DNA of 63,982 nucleotides from Nymphaea colorata (taxonomy: Eukaryota; Streptophyta; Magnoliopsida; Nymphaeales; Nymphaeaceae): positions 1 to 63,982 of the forward strand of contig NW_022204935.1 in assembly GCF_008831285.2 (NCBI RefSeq). Reading direction: 5' to 3'. A program made the translations under genes and the position numbers. Below, one piece after another: positions 21,486-35,124 of this stretch. The notes beneath the pieces are model-generated. The model ran no database searches and was not told the DNA's origin. It worked only from the letters and a program-made list of their open reading frames with translations. Positions within the stretch are counted from its first letter, which is position 1. Every line of letters starts with the position of its first letter.

Positions 21486-24400
21486 GTCCAGGCTTTCCTC
21501 TCTTTGGCATGCTTAATAGTTAATTACTTATATTGAGCACATAGATTCTATCAGGTATTTGATGGTCTTTAGTTGCATAATAAACTAAGGTAATCAAATG
21601 TGCCATAGTTTCGTGCTGCATAACTGACATTCTCTAGACAGTAGAACCGTGTTAGTGCTGCAAGTGATAGATAGCCAAACGATGATCAGTCTTGCAGAAA
21701 TGAAACCAGGCCTTTAACTTAATGCGCCTGAAGGTTCAGTCATGTGAATATACTAGTTGTAGTAATTTATTGTGATACTAGAAAGATATAGTAATATAGA
21801 TAAAGATATAGACTAAAAAGAAAAAAAGTTGGAAATGAGACATCAAAGATGGCTTCATGATGCCTTTTTTAGCAAGTGGTTTCAGCACTCACTTATGCAT
21901 CAGATCTGTAAAAATTTAAATATTCATATTTCTAAAATTAGGAGTTAGATATTGTGTCAACAAGTGGATTTGATTCATTTTTTTTCATCTTGTTGCGTTT
22001 TTTTTTACTGGATGTTAGATTTTCTTTTTTTAAGTGTTCAGTCAAACCGTGAGTTTCTATGTTTTAATTGTATTAAATAAGAAAAATAGGTGATTAACCA
22101 AGTAAGCATAATAAAGAAGAGAGAGTGCTGAAAGGTTCATGTAGTAATGAAGATTAATTATGTAATAAAGAGGAGAGGGAGATGGTTTACAGAAAATATA
22201 ATACAATAAAGAAGAGGGAGAGAGAGCCCAGCTGCTCCTACGAAACCTCTAACCCATAGCATTAACTCCTTCATTAACTCAGCTTCATATCATGCGGCTG
22301 AGTAAATTGGGTCTAGCATGGAGACCAATCAAATTTATTATTTTGTAAATCTTACATATGGATATTATTTGCTTTTAATGTAATATTTTTCACCTACATC
22401 CTATCATGTTTGGATTTTATCTAATCATTTTCCAAAGTCTTATTATTTATTTTATAATTTATTTTACTTTTACCTAATTGTTAGGATTTCTCTAATTTAT
22501 TAAAAAATTTCCCAAGTTTTTCCCAAGATATATAATTTTGCCGTATTATACCTGAGAAATAACTCGCCTATAATACCCGTACATGATATATGATTATATG
22601 TGACAATGGTATGACAAAAGGAAACATATATAGTCGATCAGATGGTGTTGACTGTCCAAGACATGTTCACAAGGTGCCTTTATGTGTCTAAGTGGCTATG
22701 TCACATGGGTGTGGGTATTGGGTGCCAACATAGGTGCTGGTAAAGACACCGGTGCATAACATTTTCAAAAAACTTTGGTGCAGAGACACACTTGTGTGTG
22801 TATATCTACATATATTATAACAATATTTGTAGCAAATAAACACATAAATTAATTGTTTATATTCTAAAAATATATGTTATTGAACAAAAAATACTATAAT
22901 ATTCCAAAATAATACAAAATACTAAAATATTCAAAAAAATTGCAAAACTTAGAACTGTTGTGTGCAAGCCATGTCCTGTACCCACACCTGTGTCCGGTCC
23001 ATTAGCACATATACATCTGCCTTTTAGAAGTGTATATGTGACATAGCCAAATGGCTTGTTGTTTGCCAAAACAAAATATACTTGCTAAATGAAGCTCTCA
23101 TCTCATGTGACATAAGTTCTGTCTTAAGATGCCTTTACCTGATGCCAGTTATTATAATGATAATCCTGAATTGGTTTGCCCGTCTTCTAGAGTATTATAT
23201 AGAATTATAACAAGATGTCAAGAGCTGGCAAAGTAAACATAATAAAGTGTGGCATTTTTTGGACCAGAAATTTGTATATATCTTGCCAGTGTAGCTTACA
23301 AGTGTGTCGTGGTATTTTCAGGTGCTTCTTTTTCAGCTTTGGGGTTTTATTTGCTGCAAGGTAGAGTTTCCATTTCTGTTTTCTCCTTTGTTGTTGTTAG
23401 TTTGTTTCCTGCGACTTGTATACCGCTTGCTATGGCTAGCAATCTAAACTGGAGTTTTATGCTCGGAAAACGAAAGATTAAGGATAATTTGCTTTTCAAA
23501 ATTTCCAGATTGGGATGGACTGCGTGATAAGGATGAATGCAGATTTACGTGATCTATTTCTGTATGAAGTCTTCTTGTATTATAACCCTCTGCATCTTGT
23601 GGTACGTATGCACCTTCCTTGGTGGACATATTCAAGATGGCACTCTTCAGTTTTTTGTAAGAGGGGCATTTGATTGCTGATTTTTCCATTTATCTTATTT
23701 TAATTACCTTTTTTCAGACTATGATGGTTTGGCTCTGGGGAATAAATTTATGGGTCTTTTCTCAGTCACCTGCAAACTATGCAAAGGTTTTTGATCTTGA
23801 TCATATTCATCTCACTCATAGCGATATGTGTAAGGTAGCATCTTTTTTTCTCCTGAGTTCAAATGTTAGTGTCTAGTAGAAGTGTTAAGCCCTTAACTTT
23901 TCATTCTTTTTTAGCATCTCTGACATGTTATGACTTACAATTCCAACTGGGTCTAATTTATGAGTAGGCCTTAGATGCTTTTCACCAGGCTGTTGTGAGT
24001 TGGCAAATTTACTCTTGAAAGCATAGGCATCAGATTTATATTTTCTTGTGCCAATATATATATATATATATTGTAGGTGGACGACTGAAGTGGAACAAAC
24101 ATTGGTGTTTGGACGTTCAGTTGTCACAATGGCGTCATGTTGTCCATATGAGGTCACTACCAGTGTCTATTATGGGCCAGTACAGGCTGGATGGGGTACC
24201 TAGCGAGAGTTTCATGAGAAACTCACTGGGACCAGGCATCACGGGAATGGAGATCATGCTGGTGGTATTGCCAAACCGTGAAGCGATGTGGCGGGAGTGC
24301 AACATGGAGTGCAGAGCTGCCTGCTCGGCTCATTGAGCTAGAGTGAATGAGGGGTCATAGAGAGGAGAGATTGATGAGTTTCGATGAATCAGGTCTATGG

Positions 24401-25530
24401 AGAAGCAGAGAGGTCTGAAAGCGAAGATGCTGGCAGGGTTAGGTAGCACTGCAAGTAGGAGCAGCTGGAGGAGGAGGCGGAATGCTATAGAGGAGAAGAA
24501 GGCAGCCATGGTGAGCGCTGAAAGGTTGCTGTATTAAGGAGAAATGTGTTGGTATTTATAATGGAAGTCATAGTTAAGGTCACTGCTGATGAAGGAAAGG
24601 ATTTGGATTTGGAAATTGTGGAGAAAAGAAACATGTGGCCAAACTGAGTCACGTATTCCTTTGTTTAACCAGTAACCATCACAATGAGGAAAAGTTGGTA
24701 GCATCTTCCAATGGTTAAGCTTAGGTAAATCTCGTAGTGCTTGGTTGGACATCAGCAATTTTATAATGATTTGTTTCCTTCCATTTTCTTTCTTGACCTT
24801 TTCTTCCCAATTCCTTTCCTTCCCTTTCCATTTTTTTTCCTTTTTATCCTACTTTCTCTCCATCCAAACAGGTGAAAGAATAGTTCGACGAAAAATTATT
24901 TAACAACAATGAAAAGGTAAGGCCAGATGGGATTGTGTTTGCGTTGCCTCAAGCCTCCCTAAAAGCGACCAGACGTTGAAATGACCTTATATAAGAAGTT
25001 ACATGGGGAAATAGGTCACTACTGGAGTACACTTGTAGCTCCTTTTATCTTGAGAATCAGAACAATCAGAGTGTTGTTAAACCTCTTCACCATTCTTTTT
25101 ATTCCGAAGAAAACTTCAGCCATCTTGGTTATGTCATGACAGATTACTCCTCGGTACTGTTGAAAAATGGACCTGAAGGATCCACTACATCCTGAATCAC
25201 TTTCCGCTTTCAAACTAAAGTTGCATACTTCAGTTCTTTTGCTAAAGCAGGTCTGAGGAGGAAAGTACTTATTGGTCAGGCCCTTGGGTCAAAAGACTGC
25301 CCTAGGCCCGACTCAATATGGGCTAGGTACCTAACTATTCATTTGGTACTTGGCTTACTGCTTACCCTTTTGTACAACCCAATAATTTCAAACAATGAGC
25401 CCTCTATGAGGCCAACTGTATTTTTGTGTCTTTTTTCTTTGAACTTAGCAGGTTGGCACATTGTTTAATCCATGTTCCATTTCCTATAAAAGTACTTGTA
25501 AGAATAAAATAAGAATAAAGCAGGTAATTC
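21486..25530. other. Stretch without recognisable gene
   Basis: AT-rich sequence on the far side of the copia cluster, formally still downstream of the ABCA-like exon. I looked for a Walker A or other ABCA exon and saw none. Open frames near 23249-23527 and 24046-24336 are under 100 residues and resemble nothing I know. A short (TA)n tract lies near 24055-24070. Confidence 0.4.
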
Positions 25531-25531
<1 letters not shown>

Positions 25532-25564
<33 letters not shown>

Positions 25565-25690
25565 ATGCACGAGAACTCAAAAGGCATGGAGCTGTTACTT
25601 TATTTTTTTCTTCGACCACACTTTCACTTTCAGCGGTAGGCAAGTCAAAAAAGAGAGGAACCACCCTGTAGACTTGGTGGCAATGACGCA
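25532..25690. repeat. Local direct repeat, first copy, with (CT)n
   Basis: A (CT)n tract (about 25533-25562) followed by ACTCAAAAGGCATGGA, CACTTTCACTTTCAGYGG and a GAACCACC block. It is repeated in the same order at 26161-26312 about 630 bp downstream. The two copies look like an old segmental duplication. Confidence 0.7.
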
Positions 25691-26160
25691 GACGTAGAGG
25701 TGGAATAAAAAGGCTTGAATCAAAATACTTATGTGAAGTTCGAAGATTGTGTTTCCCCTAGCAATATGGTGGCTATGGAAGAACAGGAATTATGAACCGT
25801 GACAACAAGAAAAAATCCAAATCTTTTACATCAGAAGCAGTTGACCGTCTTTTTTATATGATTCACCAAGTGCTAAATATAACTCTTCAAGCAGAAGAAC
25901 AAGTTTCCACAACTTTTCGTCCTTTTTTGTGTAGGAATTCTCTTATATCATCGACTTCAACACAAATCAGCATCACCACAAAAGCATATAGAAAACTGAT
26001 ATGCTAATGAAACCACATGTGAAAGATGCCCCACCTTGGTCAACCAACTTCCCTTCCTTATTTTAAAGCTATTCACAGTACCTACACCATGGTCCTCATG
26101 AATCTTCATGGTCATCGATCGTCACTAGCTATTGCCGGAATGAATTCCAATCTTTCTGTT

Positions 26161-26312
26161 TGCTCTCTCTCCCTCTCTCTAGACATGCATAAGAACTCAA
26201 AAGGCATGGATCTGTCACTTTCTTTCTTTCTTCCACAACACTTTCACTTTCAGTGGTGGAGAAGTAAAAAAAGAGGGAACCACCTTGTCATAAAAGAGAT
26301 AGCAATGTCATT
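26161..26312. repeat. Local direct repeat, second copy
   Basis: Diverged copy of 25532-25690 with a shorter CT tract and the same GGCATGGA and CACTTTCACTTTCAG landmarks. Confidence 0.7.
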
Positions 26313-26337
26313 GAAAATTATATATATAAATATATAT

Positions 26338-26481
<144 letters not shown>

Positions 26482-26866
26482 ACTTCTGCGACAAAAAAAA
26501 AACCAATAGACCTCTTACATTTGTGCTAATAAGTGTTTGAACAAAATGTGAATCCCTTATTGTGTTTATTATAAACACTAATTTGATCTAAATAATGTTT
26601 AAGTTCAACTTTTATAAAAAAATGTTTTTTTCTACTATTCAAATGTGTTTTTTTTTACTATTCAAATTTTGATGTTATAAGAGCCATTCCTTTATTATGG
26701 TATATTAATAAAATAAAAAATAACTAACTTAATATATGTTTATCACCAAATATATTTTAAGATACTGATAAATTACAAAGAAAAAAGGAATTTTAATAGG
26801 CGTGGCTTTGTCCCTTACCTAAGTGGTATGTTCTTTTGTCAACTTATATGTATAATTATATATATG

Positions 26867-26908
26867 CACACACACACACACACACACGAGAGAGAGAGAG
26901 AGAGAGAG
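26867..26908. repeat. Compound (CA)n-(GA)n microsatellite
   Basis: About 10 CA units followed by about 10 GA units. Confidence 0.9.
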
Positions 26909-27624
26909 CTTGTATTAAATGAAACTAAAAACATCCAAATAGTAATGGATGCCAAAGTACAACCTAAAAAAAGGACTAAACAGTAGAGAAGAAGCGAGGA
27001 ACCAATCCGACAGCCAAAAAGCCTTCACGATAGCTAAAAAGCTCTGTTTGGAGGGTATGCAATGAATGGTGGAAATCAAAATGTGCATTATGAAAGAAGA
27101 CTTCATTGCGAATTTTCCAAAACTTTCACTAGAAGATACATAACCATGTGTGCCAAAGAAGTTGTCGTCACTTAGACTTGCGAAGAAGGGCCAGCGGTCC
27201 AAGTAGAAGATCATTAAAAGATGGCAGATGGATATACAACTTCAGTAAAAGGAATCAGGCATTTGCTTCTTGTTAACAAATACAGCACGGCTCTATGTTA
27301 CAGAAATTTCTGAATAGTGTACTATTGGTTAGCAAACTAACCAAAATATCTTAATTGCCACGTTATTTTCTCAAAGAAGAAGGTCATTCTGCTGGACCAG
27401 AAACCCCAGAGGAGGATTTGGTGATGGATACGAAAGAGATGCATGGCCTCCACTACATTATCTAAACTGAAGACAAGCCATCACCAACAACAATCAAAGT
27501 CAGGGCCAACTAACTTGAAGACAAACAAGGCCAGGAGAAAGAGAAAGGATGTATTGTCATTCCTTTTTCTTTCTCCTCTTTTTTGCTTCTATTGTCGTTT
27601 CTTTGCTGTCCAGTGGCTGAGCAC

Positions 27625-27927
27625 ATTGCTCTCAAATGATAACCTTGCTTAGATTATCTTACAATTGAGTTATCATGTTCTAAGTGTAACATATATAGTC
27701 TTCCATTACGTAACATTTTATTCAAGTATAATAATGTAATTGGTCTGCATGCCCCTCCTGCAGCAACTACTTGTGATATCAAGTAGGTAATTTTTTGCTG
27801 GGAAACTGCTGAGGAAGCCCCTCGCTTTATTGAAATATCAAATAAGTAATTAAATAAATAATGAAAGTAATTAATCCACTGTCTATTTCACTAATTTCTA
27901 GACACCAGCTAGCATTGTAAACATTTT
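27625..27927. repeat. Direct repeat of ~300 bp, first copy
   Basis: Shares long runs with 28882-29164, for example GTAATTGGTCTGCATGCCC, GATATCAAGTAGGTAATTTT and TAATCCACTGTCTATKTCAC. Short indels separate the copies, 1.26 kb apart. Non-coding; origin unknown (old tandem duplication or a repeat family). Confidence 0.8.
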
Positions 27928-28881
27928 GTGAGGGGAGTATGTTGTAAGAAGGGCTGTAGCGGAGCTAAGGGTGGGTTGGTGTGCATCATATTTTTCAGTA
28001 CCAGTTAGTCAAAAAATATATTGTGATAAATCCAAATTTAAATCTTTGGAGATCCTAGAATTGGCTCAATAGCCTACTAACTTGGATTAACCACAACTAA
28101 GCTGATCTACTCCATTTAAAGCAAGCTAAAAACCAAACCAACCAACCCCAGGATTCAGTCTTGACACCAGCTAATTTTGTAACTTTTTACCAGTTAGTCA
28201 AAAATTATATTGTCATAAAGCTGGACTCAGTTCCAATCACATCATAGTGCCCATATGGGCACTATCAAACTCAGGTCGGCGACTCATGTGATGTTCACTC
28301 AAAAATTTTTGTACTGCCACTAAATAAGAGGTTGAGGTTAGAAGTTAACGTGTTAGCGCGAGCTTATCCATTTGATGTTTCTCATATGCCTTCTATGGGG
28401 GCAAATTCCCATCCTGATCTCTTTCTTGGGAACATATCTCTTTCTTGGGAACATAAAATAACATATATTGATATCAAGTTGCATGCATAAGGTTGTACAC
28501 AGAAATATAGACCAAAGAAAAAAAAGGGGGTTGGGGTATTTTTGAATTTTTTTTATAAAGAAGTGTATATTTTGGAATTTTTACTTGTTCATAACTCTTT
28601 TTGTCATTCTGAAAGTCCTTTTTTTCACTTAGACACGGTATTTTGGTTGTTACACACCGCTATGCACAATTTTTCATGCATAGAGGTGTAAGCATAACCA
28701 GTCCCGACCAAATAAAACTCTAATTTTAGATGAGCAGGATGTCACTCATAATTTGAGTGAAAACTGAAAATCCTGCTGGAATGCCCATGCCCATGTGAAG
28801 AGAGCCAAATGTCCATCAACTAGCATAGTGATTCCGCCCTAGTTGCACTAGTATAGCACCCAAACGATCAAATTGGAAACT

Positions 28882-29164
28882 CATTGCCCTCAAATGATAA
28901 CTTTGCTTAGATTATCTTGCAATCGAGTTATCATGTTCTAAGTGTAAAATATAGTCTTCTGGTACCTAACATATATATTCAAGTATCATAATGTAATTGG
29001 TCTGCATGCCCATCCGGCAGCCACTGCTTTTGATATCAAGTAGGTAATTTTTTTGCTGGGAAACTGCCAAGGGAGCCCCTTGCTTTATTGAGATATCAAA
29101 TAAATAAGTTAATCCACTGTCTATGTCACTAATTTCTAGATACCAGCCAATATTCCAACATTTT
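28882..29164. repeat. Direct repeat of ~300 bp, second copy
   Basis: Partner of 27625-27927. Beyond it, ACCAGTTAGT and GTACTGCCACTAAA (near 29163-29225) also recur near 28186-28325, so the duplicated segment was originally longer and has since been rearranged. Confidence 0.8.
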
Positions 29165-29954
29165 ACCAGTTAGTGACCACACGAGCAAGTGATGATCAGT
29201 CAAAAAAATTGGTACTGCCACTAAAATGAGGTTGAGGTTACAAGTAGTGAGAAATCAATTTTCTCAAAGAACATGGCATCTTTCCTGCTTGGTGGGCCAT
29301 TACAGATCCTTTGATGGGATTTTCATATGATCCGATCAGGTCGACTGAAAACTGGATTGGCCGGGTCATTCCTGAATATTCAAGGGATTCAAATAAAAGT
29401 CAAGAAGAATGAGGAGGGAAGGGTGGTGGAGGAGGAGAAACTGAACTTTAGCCACCAGCATTGTCATGGGATGTCGCTTGTTGGTTTCTTCAATCGATGC
29501 TGCTTGTGTTTTTGACACTTACGGTCAATGGCGAAGCTGCCAATTGGTAACATATGTTTTACATGATTAAGAAAAATCTTAATACAATCAATTATCAGAC
29601 ACTTCATTATTTTGTCATCTAGCTAGCTGTAGCACTAATTTAAAGAATCTCATACCTATAGGGTCACTGATGTATATAAAGAAGCAAGTAGTCGAAAGCA
29701 TATGTAAAAATGAAAACAAAGAAAGTTTATAGGACCATGTGGGCAACTGCCTACACGAGCCCACGTATGACTCCACCAAAGGCTCTAGCCCCATCCCAAT
29801 TTTTTGTACTTCCATGCATTTCATGGACCAGAAAATAAAAATAGGGTTCGCATAAAATTTTCAAACAAAATTTGAATTCACATTGACAAATGCACATTTA
29901 AAATAAATAGCAAATTAACCAGATTACTTGTTAGATGATTGAATGCATAGGAGT

Positions 29955-32600
29955 TGCCAATTGCCATCAAATGAAGTTTGATAGTTGGAATGTTAGAGGG
30001 CTTGCTAATCTAACAACCTAGAGAAATTTTGGCAAATGGATGAGATCTCATCAACTTGAGATTGTTTTCATGTTTCGATATCATGTTGATTGCGGACAAC
30101 TTCAGATCTTTTTGCAATCACTACAAGTAGTTTTCCTTTGAATCTAATATTGATACAAATCTTAATTGGGCCATAGTTGTCTGTGCTAAGAGACAGGCTG
30201 ATTTTAGATTGACTAGTTGCAAATTTAATAAATTTTAGATGGATTGTTTGTTTATTCATAACGCTTCCAATCTCAACTTTGATACAATAGGGGTGTATCT
30301 TCACCCTGACTTTAGAATTCACAAAGACCAATTGGTTATGTTAGATATCGTTATTGCCAATAAACAAAAGTTAGTATTATCATGAAAGATTTTAATTCAG
30401 TTTGTAAGGAGTCTGAAAAATGGGCCTGCCCCTGCTAGACAAGCTTGTTTAGCATTCAGTGGATTCATTCAAGATGCTGGACTAAGGCAGATTGTGGACA
30501 GAAACAGAGCATTCACTTGAACCAATCTCTGCAGCCCGACAGCGCTGGTTCAAAGCAAATTATATAGATGTTTTTTAACAATTATTGGATTGAGCAAGTA
30601 AGATGTTGCGGGCAGCTTTTGGTAGAACCAAGAAGTTCTTTAGACCACTCAGAACTTCTCTTTTACATGTAAATTAAATATCTTTAAAACCGCATGCAGA
30701 AGAAGACAAAGATTTAACTACTTCCTTTAGTAAGACTGTTAACCTAGTTGTAAGGTCATTATTACAAGATCATGGAGAGTGGAGTGTAGACGATGCATAA
30801 TGCTTAAACTTCTGGCAAAACGGAATAGAGTACGACCATGAATAAAGTAATTGGAGTAAGTATAGAACCGAGAAAGTTGATACCAGAATCATTCAAAAGG
30901 ATCTCATAACTGGTCCACTTCTGAAAATCATATTAGAAGTTTTCTTGTGGATGCTCTCTGAGATGAAGAAATTTATTAGAAAAAAAAAGTTAGGTTATCA
31001 TGGCTAAAAGAAGGGGATAATAACAGCAAACTATTTCATGCTATGTTGAAGAAAATGTCCAAAAAAATGGACTCTTGCACATGAAGATGGATGATGGGTA
31101 GTTTTATGAGGAGGATAAAATTCTTTCAGCATGTACTTCTTATTTTTAAAGTTTTTTTACCAGTGACAACTCAACAAAAATGATTATGGATCAGCTTGCT
31201 GTTGGCCACTGCATATTTATAAAAGAAAACTTAACGGACAAAAGTCCCATTTCAGATGAGGAAGTGTAATAGGCTGTTATGGGTGCCAACTCCAATAGTG
31301 CACCAGGTCTGGATGGGTTTCCGAATTCGTTCTTTCAATATAATTCGGACATGGTAAAGACTAATATCACTGTCGCAATTACAGATTTTTTTTAGAAAGG
31401 AAAGTTTGTTAAGAAACTAGGCAGAAATCATATAATCTTAATTCTTAAATTTGATTTAGAATTTGTTAAGAAACTAGTGTACTGAAATTTATTTTCAGAA
31501 TCATGGTTTCGAGAATGAAGAAGGTACTAAAGCGGGTCATTTCCAACATGCAAGGTGGTTCTTTGAAAGATAGAAACATCCATCAATCTCTCCTTCTTGT
31601 GCTTGAGATGGTATATGCAATGTCTAAGGGTCAGCTAGCTTATGTTGAAGATAGACCTATCAAAAGCACATGACAGGGTCAATTGGACTTTCTTACAAGC
31701 TGCCATGTTGCATTTGGGATTTCATTCTATTTTGACTCAAAGATTAACGACAGTCGTGACAAATGTTTTTAAGCTCTTGTGATTAATGACCATCAAGGTG
31801 AATACTTTGGATATTCTCATGGTCTGCAATAAGGATACCCTTTATCTTCATTTTTATTCCTCATTGTCATGAAAATATTTTCACGTACATTGCAAGCTGC
31901 AATGGAAGGAAGAATGATTGATGTCCCGCATATTGGAAAAGGCATAGAGGGAGTTTTTTCTACAATCTACGCTGATGACATCTTGATTTTCTTAAAAGCC
32001 TTCAAGAATGGCTTTCTTCATCTACAAGATTGCAAGTATTTGTAATCAGTTCAATATGGGCCAAAGCAAGATTGCAAGTATTTGTAATCAGTTCGGCTAC
32101 AGCCTAGGACAGTTTCCTACTAGACATTTGTCCCTCCCAAGCCAACGAATTTGAGAACGTTGATCTGATTCTTATTGTTTTAAAAATGCAAAGTAGACTA
32201 AGTTTATGAAAACGAATGCTACTTTCCTATGCAGGTAGGATCTGCTTGATCAAATCAGTATTAGAAGCACTTCATATTTTCTGGATGTTGCTGTTCAAGT
32301 GCCCTCTTGGTGCCATTAAGAAAATAGAACAGATTATGTGCAGTTTTTTATAGGAACAGTCAGACGCAGGTAAGCCTCATTTAAATGCCTGGAATGTCAT
32401 GACTTTTCGTAAATAGGAAGGTGGGCTGGGTATTATAAAATTTAAAGAGGTCAATGAAGTTAAGCTGTTGCTTCTAGGATGTACATTAATTTTTCACCAT
32501 GGCATATGGGACTCAAAATGCATGAAGAAATATTTGAGTAGGAAAAGTCTTGGTATGTGGAAATGTTTCCCAATATTTCTTCTCTTGGGTGGGATCTAAT
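29955..32600 (+). pseudogene. L1-type LINE ORF2 relic
   Basis: Degenerate but in recognisable order. Endonuclease start SWNVRGLAN lies near 29972, an endonuclease DFNSV block near 30390, and an AFSGFIQDAGLRQIVD block near 30450. RT landmarks follow: SAPGLDGFPNSFF near 31300, KIDLSKAHDRVNW near 31650, GYPLSSFLFL near 31835, and the catalytic YADD at 31968-31979. Plant L1 ORF2 nicks target DNA and primes reverse transcription on it. Stops and frameshifts occur throughout. A partial direct repeat around 32023-32092 (CAAGATTGCAAGTATTTG twice) shows a local duplication within RT. I could not define a 3' poly-A end or target duplication. Confidence 0.85.
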
Positions 32601-33269
32601 CTGTTAACTTGAAAGGTGATGAATGGAGTGCTTACGAAGTTCTGGACAGAACGCAGGGGATGTTTTACTTAAGCAGATTCCATTGGATCTGTTTGGGGAG
32701 GCAGAACCTTTCCTTCGAAAGTCTGTTAAGGAAATGCTAATACAGCGCCACATTGAGCGAAATCTATGGAGACATGTGCAATGCATTGGAGATTGCCTTC
32801 AACTTAGGCTCATGCAAAGTGCAGATTTTCTTTGTTCTAAAGAAAATCGTAAACCTGTAAAGTTTGTGAGCCAAAAATCTAGAATTCATGGTCACCTGTA
32901 AAGTTTGTGGGATACTTATGCTATGAAGATTTAGCAATACATCTATTCATGGTTGATAAACTCCATAGAATAGACTCTTTCTCTATCTGGAACTGGTGGT
33001 GGAGGAAGAGGTTCTCATGTAAAGAATTCGGATGGTGTTGGCTTGCCTGCTTCAACATCATAATCTGGAAGCTATGCTGTTCCAAAAATCAGGTGGTGCT
33101 AAAGAGGTGCTTAAGATCAACCATGAATAAACAACAATAAGGAAAATATGTAAAATAGGCAATAAATATCTGGCTACAAACCATAATTTTCAGTCCTTGT
33201 TGGCATTGTCAGAGTAGAGATGAGTGGGGATGGAAATGGTCACTGCTTGTGTTGCAAATGTTTATAAAG
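32601..33269. other. Junction between LINE and copia relics
   Basis: No clear domain. An open stretch 32623-32901 is of unknown origin. The phrase CCTGTAAAGTTTGTG occurs twice (about 32856 and 32897), and its second copy could encode CKVCG, possibly the start of a damaged copia zinc knuckle, but the rest is not readable. The glycine-rich codons near 32995-33005 would fit late Gag. All of this is tentative. Confidence 0.3.
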
Positions 33270-33478
33270 GATGTATTCCAAAATGGTCACTGATACAGTT
33301 GTTGGAAATGGGCAATGTATTCCAATCACACACATTGGACAGGCTGATATTTCTCCAAATCTTTCTATTAAGGATGTTCTCTATGTTCCATGCCTCACTA
33401 AAGATCTCATTTATGTTAGCAAATTGACTAATGATTTTCCACATGATTTCGAATTCACCTCTGGTTGATGCACCCTAA

Positions 33479-35098
33479 GGCTGCGTTTGATTTCAGGGGG
33501 AAAAGTTGAGGGGTGGGTGAAAATTGTACGACGAGGGGAAGATTCATCTGCTGTGAGGTGAGACCATCAAACGCCGAAAATTTTAACGCGAATTTTTAGT
33601 ATGACAAGGTGAAAATTAACGCGGAAAAAAGTCGGACCTCAGAGGTCCGACTTTTTTCCGTGGACAAATTTTTGAGCCATTAGGGCTCAAAAATTTCATC
33701 CTCTTTTCTCTCGTTTTCCCCCTTCTACCGAAGCCCTCGTGTCTTTCCGCAGCCCTTGCATCTTTCCCCTTCCACCTGAAGCCCTCGCGTCTTTCCCCTT
33801 CCACCTGAAGCCCCCTTCTCCTCTGTTGCTGCCTCTTGTTCTCCAGCTCTCCATTGAAGGCCTCCGTCTTCCTCTTCCTCCTTCGTGCTGCCTCTCTTTT
33901 GCTGCCTCTTGCTTTCCATCCCTGCGTCTTTCTCTTTGCCAAAGCTGTCCATCACCATCTCTTGCTCTCCGTCAAAGCTGTCGATGTCGCCTCTTGCTCT
34001 CTGTCTACTGCCTCCTGCTCTCCGTCGCTGCTGCTTCTTTTACCCGTCCAGGTATTCTTCCTCCTTCGGTTCCCACCAACAGAAAAACCAGCTTGGTTAT
34101 CTGGGATCATCCGCTGTTACACCATCAAATCTCTCCGTCTCTTGCTCTAAGTCGAAGGCATCCGTCGCAGTTAAAAAGAAAGAGGAAAGGCAGAGATGGA
34201 AAAGAAGAATACCTGAACGGGGTTGGGGCCATACTTGAAAAGAACTCCACCTAGCTGGTTTTTCCATTGGTGGGATCGAAGGAGGCATCAGCAGACGCCG
34301 ATTTTCCTGTATTTGCCATCTTGGGTGTGCTCGATTTGACGCCATCCGACGAGGAAGAAGAGAGGGAAGCGGATGGATTCATTGGAATTTCTTTCCACCC
34401 ATGAAACCAATTTCAAATCCGAAACTTCGCAGGTTTCTCCAACCGGCTGGCCTTCCTCTTTCCCACCAATCAAGGTCAGAGAACCCTAGATTTCTCACAG
34501 TAAACTGAAAGCGAAAGAGAGAAGATGGTCGCTCGCCTGCAGATGGGCCGACTCTAGATCAGCAGCCGGATATTCTCCTCGCGAGAAAATGAAGCAAAAT
34601 GTTTTCTTGACACGAAACACATGGAAAATATAGTCGTTATTATGACAATTAGATTTAGTGCAATATATTTTTTTGATAGAAAAATTCGTAAGTGTGCAAG
34701 AGAAAACTATCTACTAACATGGAAAACTAATAAAGCATCATCATATTTCAAATAGTATAAAACCATAAATATATGTTATTTTCAGAGATAATTAAGTAAA
34801 TAACTGTGATATCTTGGGAAAGAGTTATTGGACAAGAACCAATAAAACAACAATTTCTAAGGGTCATGAAAAAAGTCTCTCTTATTTTTTACCATGTGCA
34901 CCAAACACAGTTAAATTTACCCTGCAAAAAACTACTATCTGCATCAAACACAGTTAATTTTACCCTACAAAAAACTTCCTTGCAATCAAACAGGGCCTCA
35001 AATCGGAAGAGGGTTAAATTTCATCCTGTATATTTTCCTAGAAAAAATTTTCATGGTAAATTTACCACGTTAAATTCTTCTCTGCAATCAAACGGGCC
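33479..35098. mobile_element. Non-autonomous DNA element, PIF/Harbinger-like
   Basis: A 1620-bp element flanked by a TAA duplication (33476-33478 and 35099-35101). Its termini, GGCTGCGTTTGATTTCAG on the left and AGGCCCGTTTGATTGCAG on the opposite strand at the right, are inverted repeats. A 3-bp TAA duplication is typical of PIF/Harbinger. Skipping the element brings the two copia halves back into continuity, which confirms both ends. It has no transposase. CT-rich sequence (33720-34060, including a 29-bp tandem repeat of a CTTTCCCCTTCCACCTGAA unit) gives long but low-complexity frames. It also carries a near-perfect palindrome at 33622-33660. Confidence 0.75.
33622..33660. repeat. 39-bp palindrome, 19-bp arms
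   Basis: CGGAAAAAAGTCGGACCTC is followed by one base and then its exact reverse complement. It lies about 140 bp inside the left end of the DNA element. It is too perfect to be chance and could form a cruciform or, if transcribed, a hairpin. Confidence 0.9.
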
Positions 35099-35124
35099 TA
35101 AAGGACAGAAGGACAGGTAGAGTA

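Noticed and set aside
24046-24336. 96-codon plus-strand frame beginning in a (TA)n tract
   Set aside because: No family resemblance, no splice or promoter context, start lies in simple repeat.
27625-29164. CRISPR-like or satellite array
   Set aside because: Only two diverged 300-bp copies with irregular spacing; no short repeat-spacer pattern exists anywhere in the window.
33739-34254. Long Leu/Pro/Ser-rich open frame (171 codons), with overlapping Lys/Glu/Arg-rich frames on the other strand
   Set aside because: All arise from CT-rich low-complexity DNA inside a transposon; no domain, codon structure or start context supports a gene.
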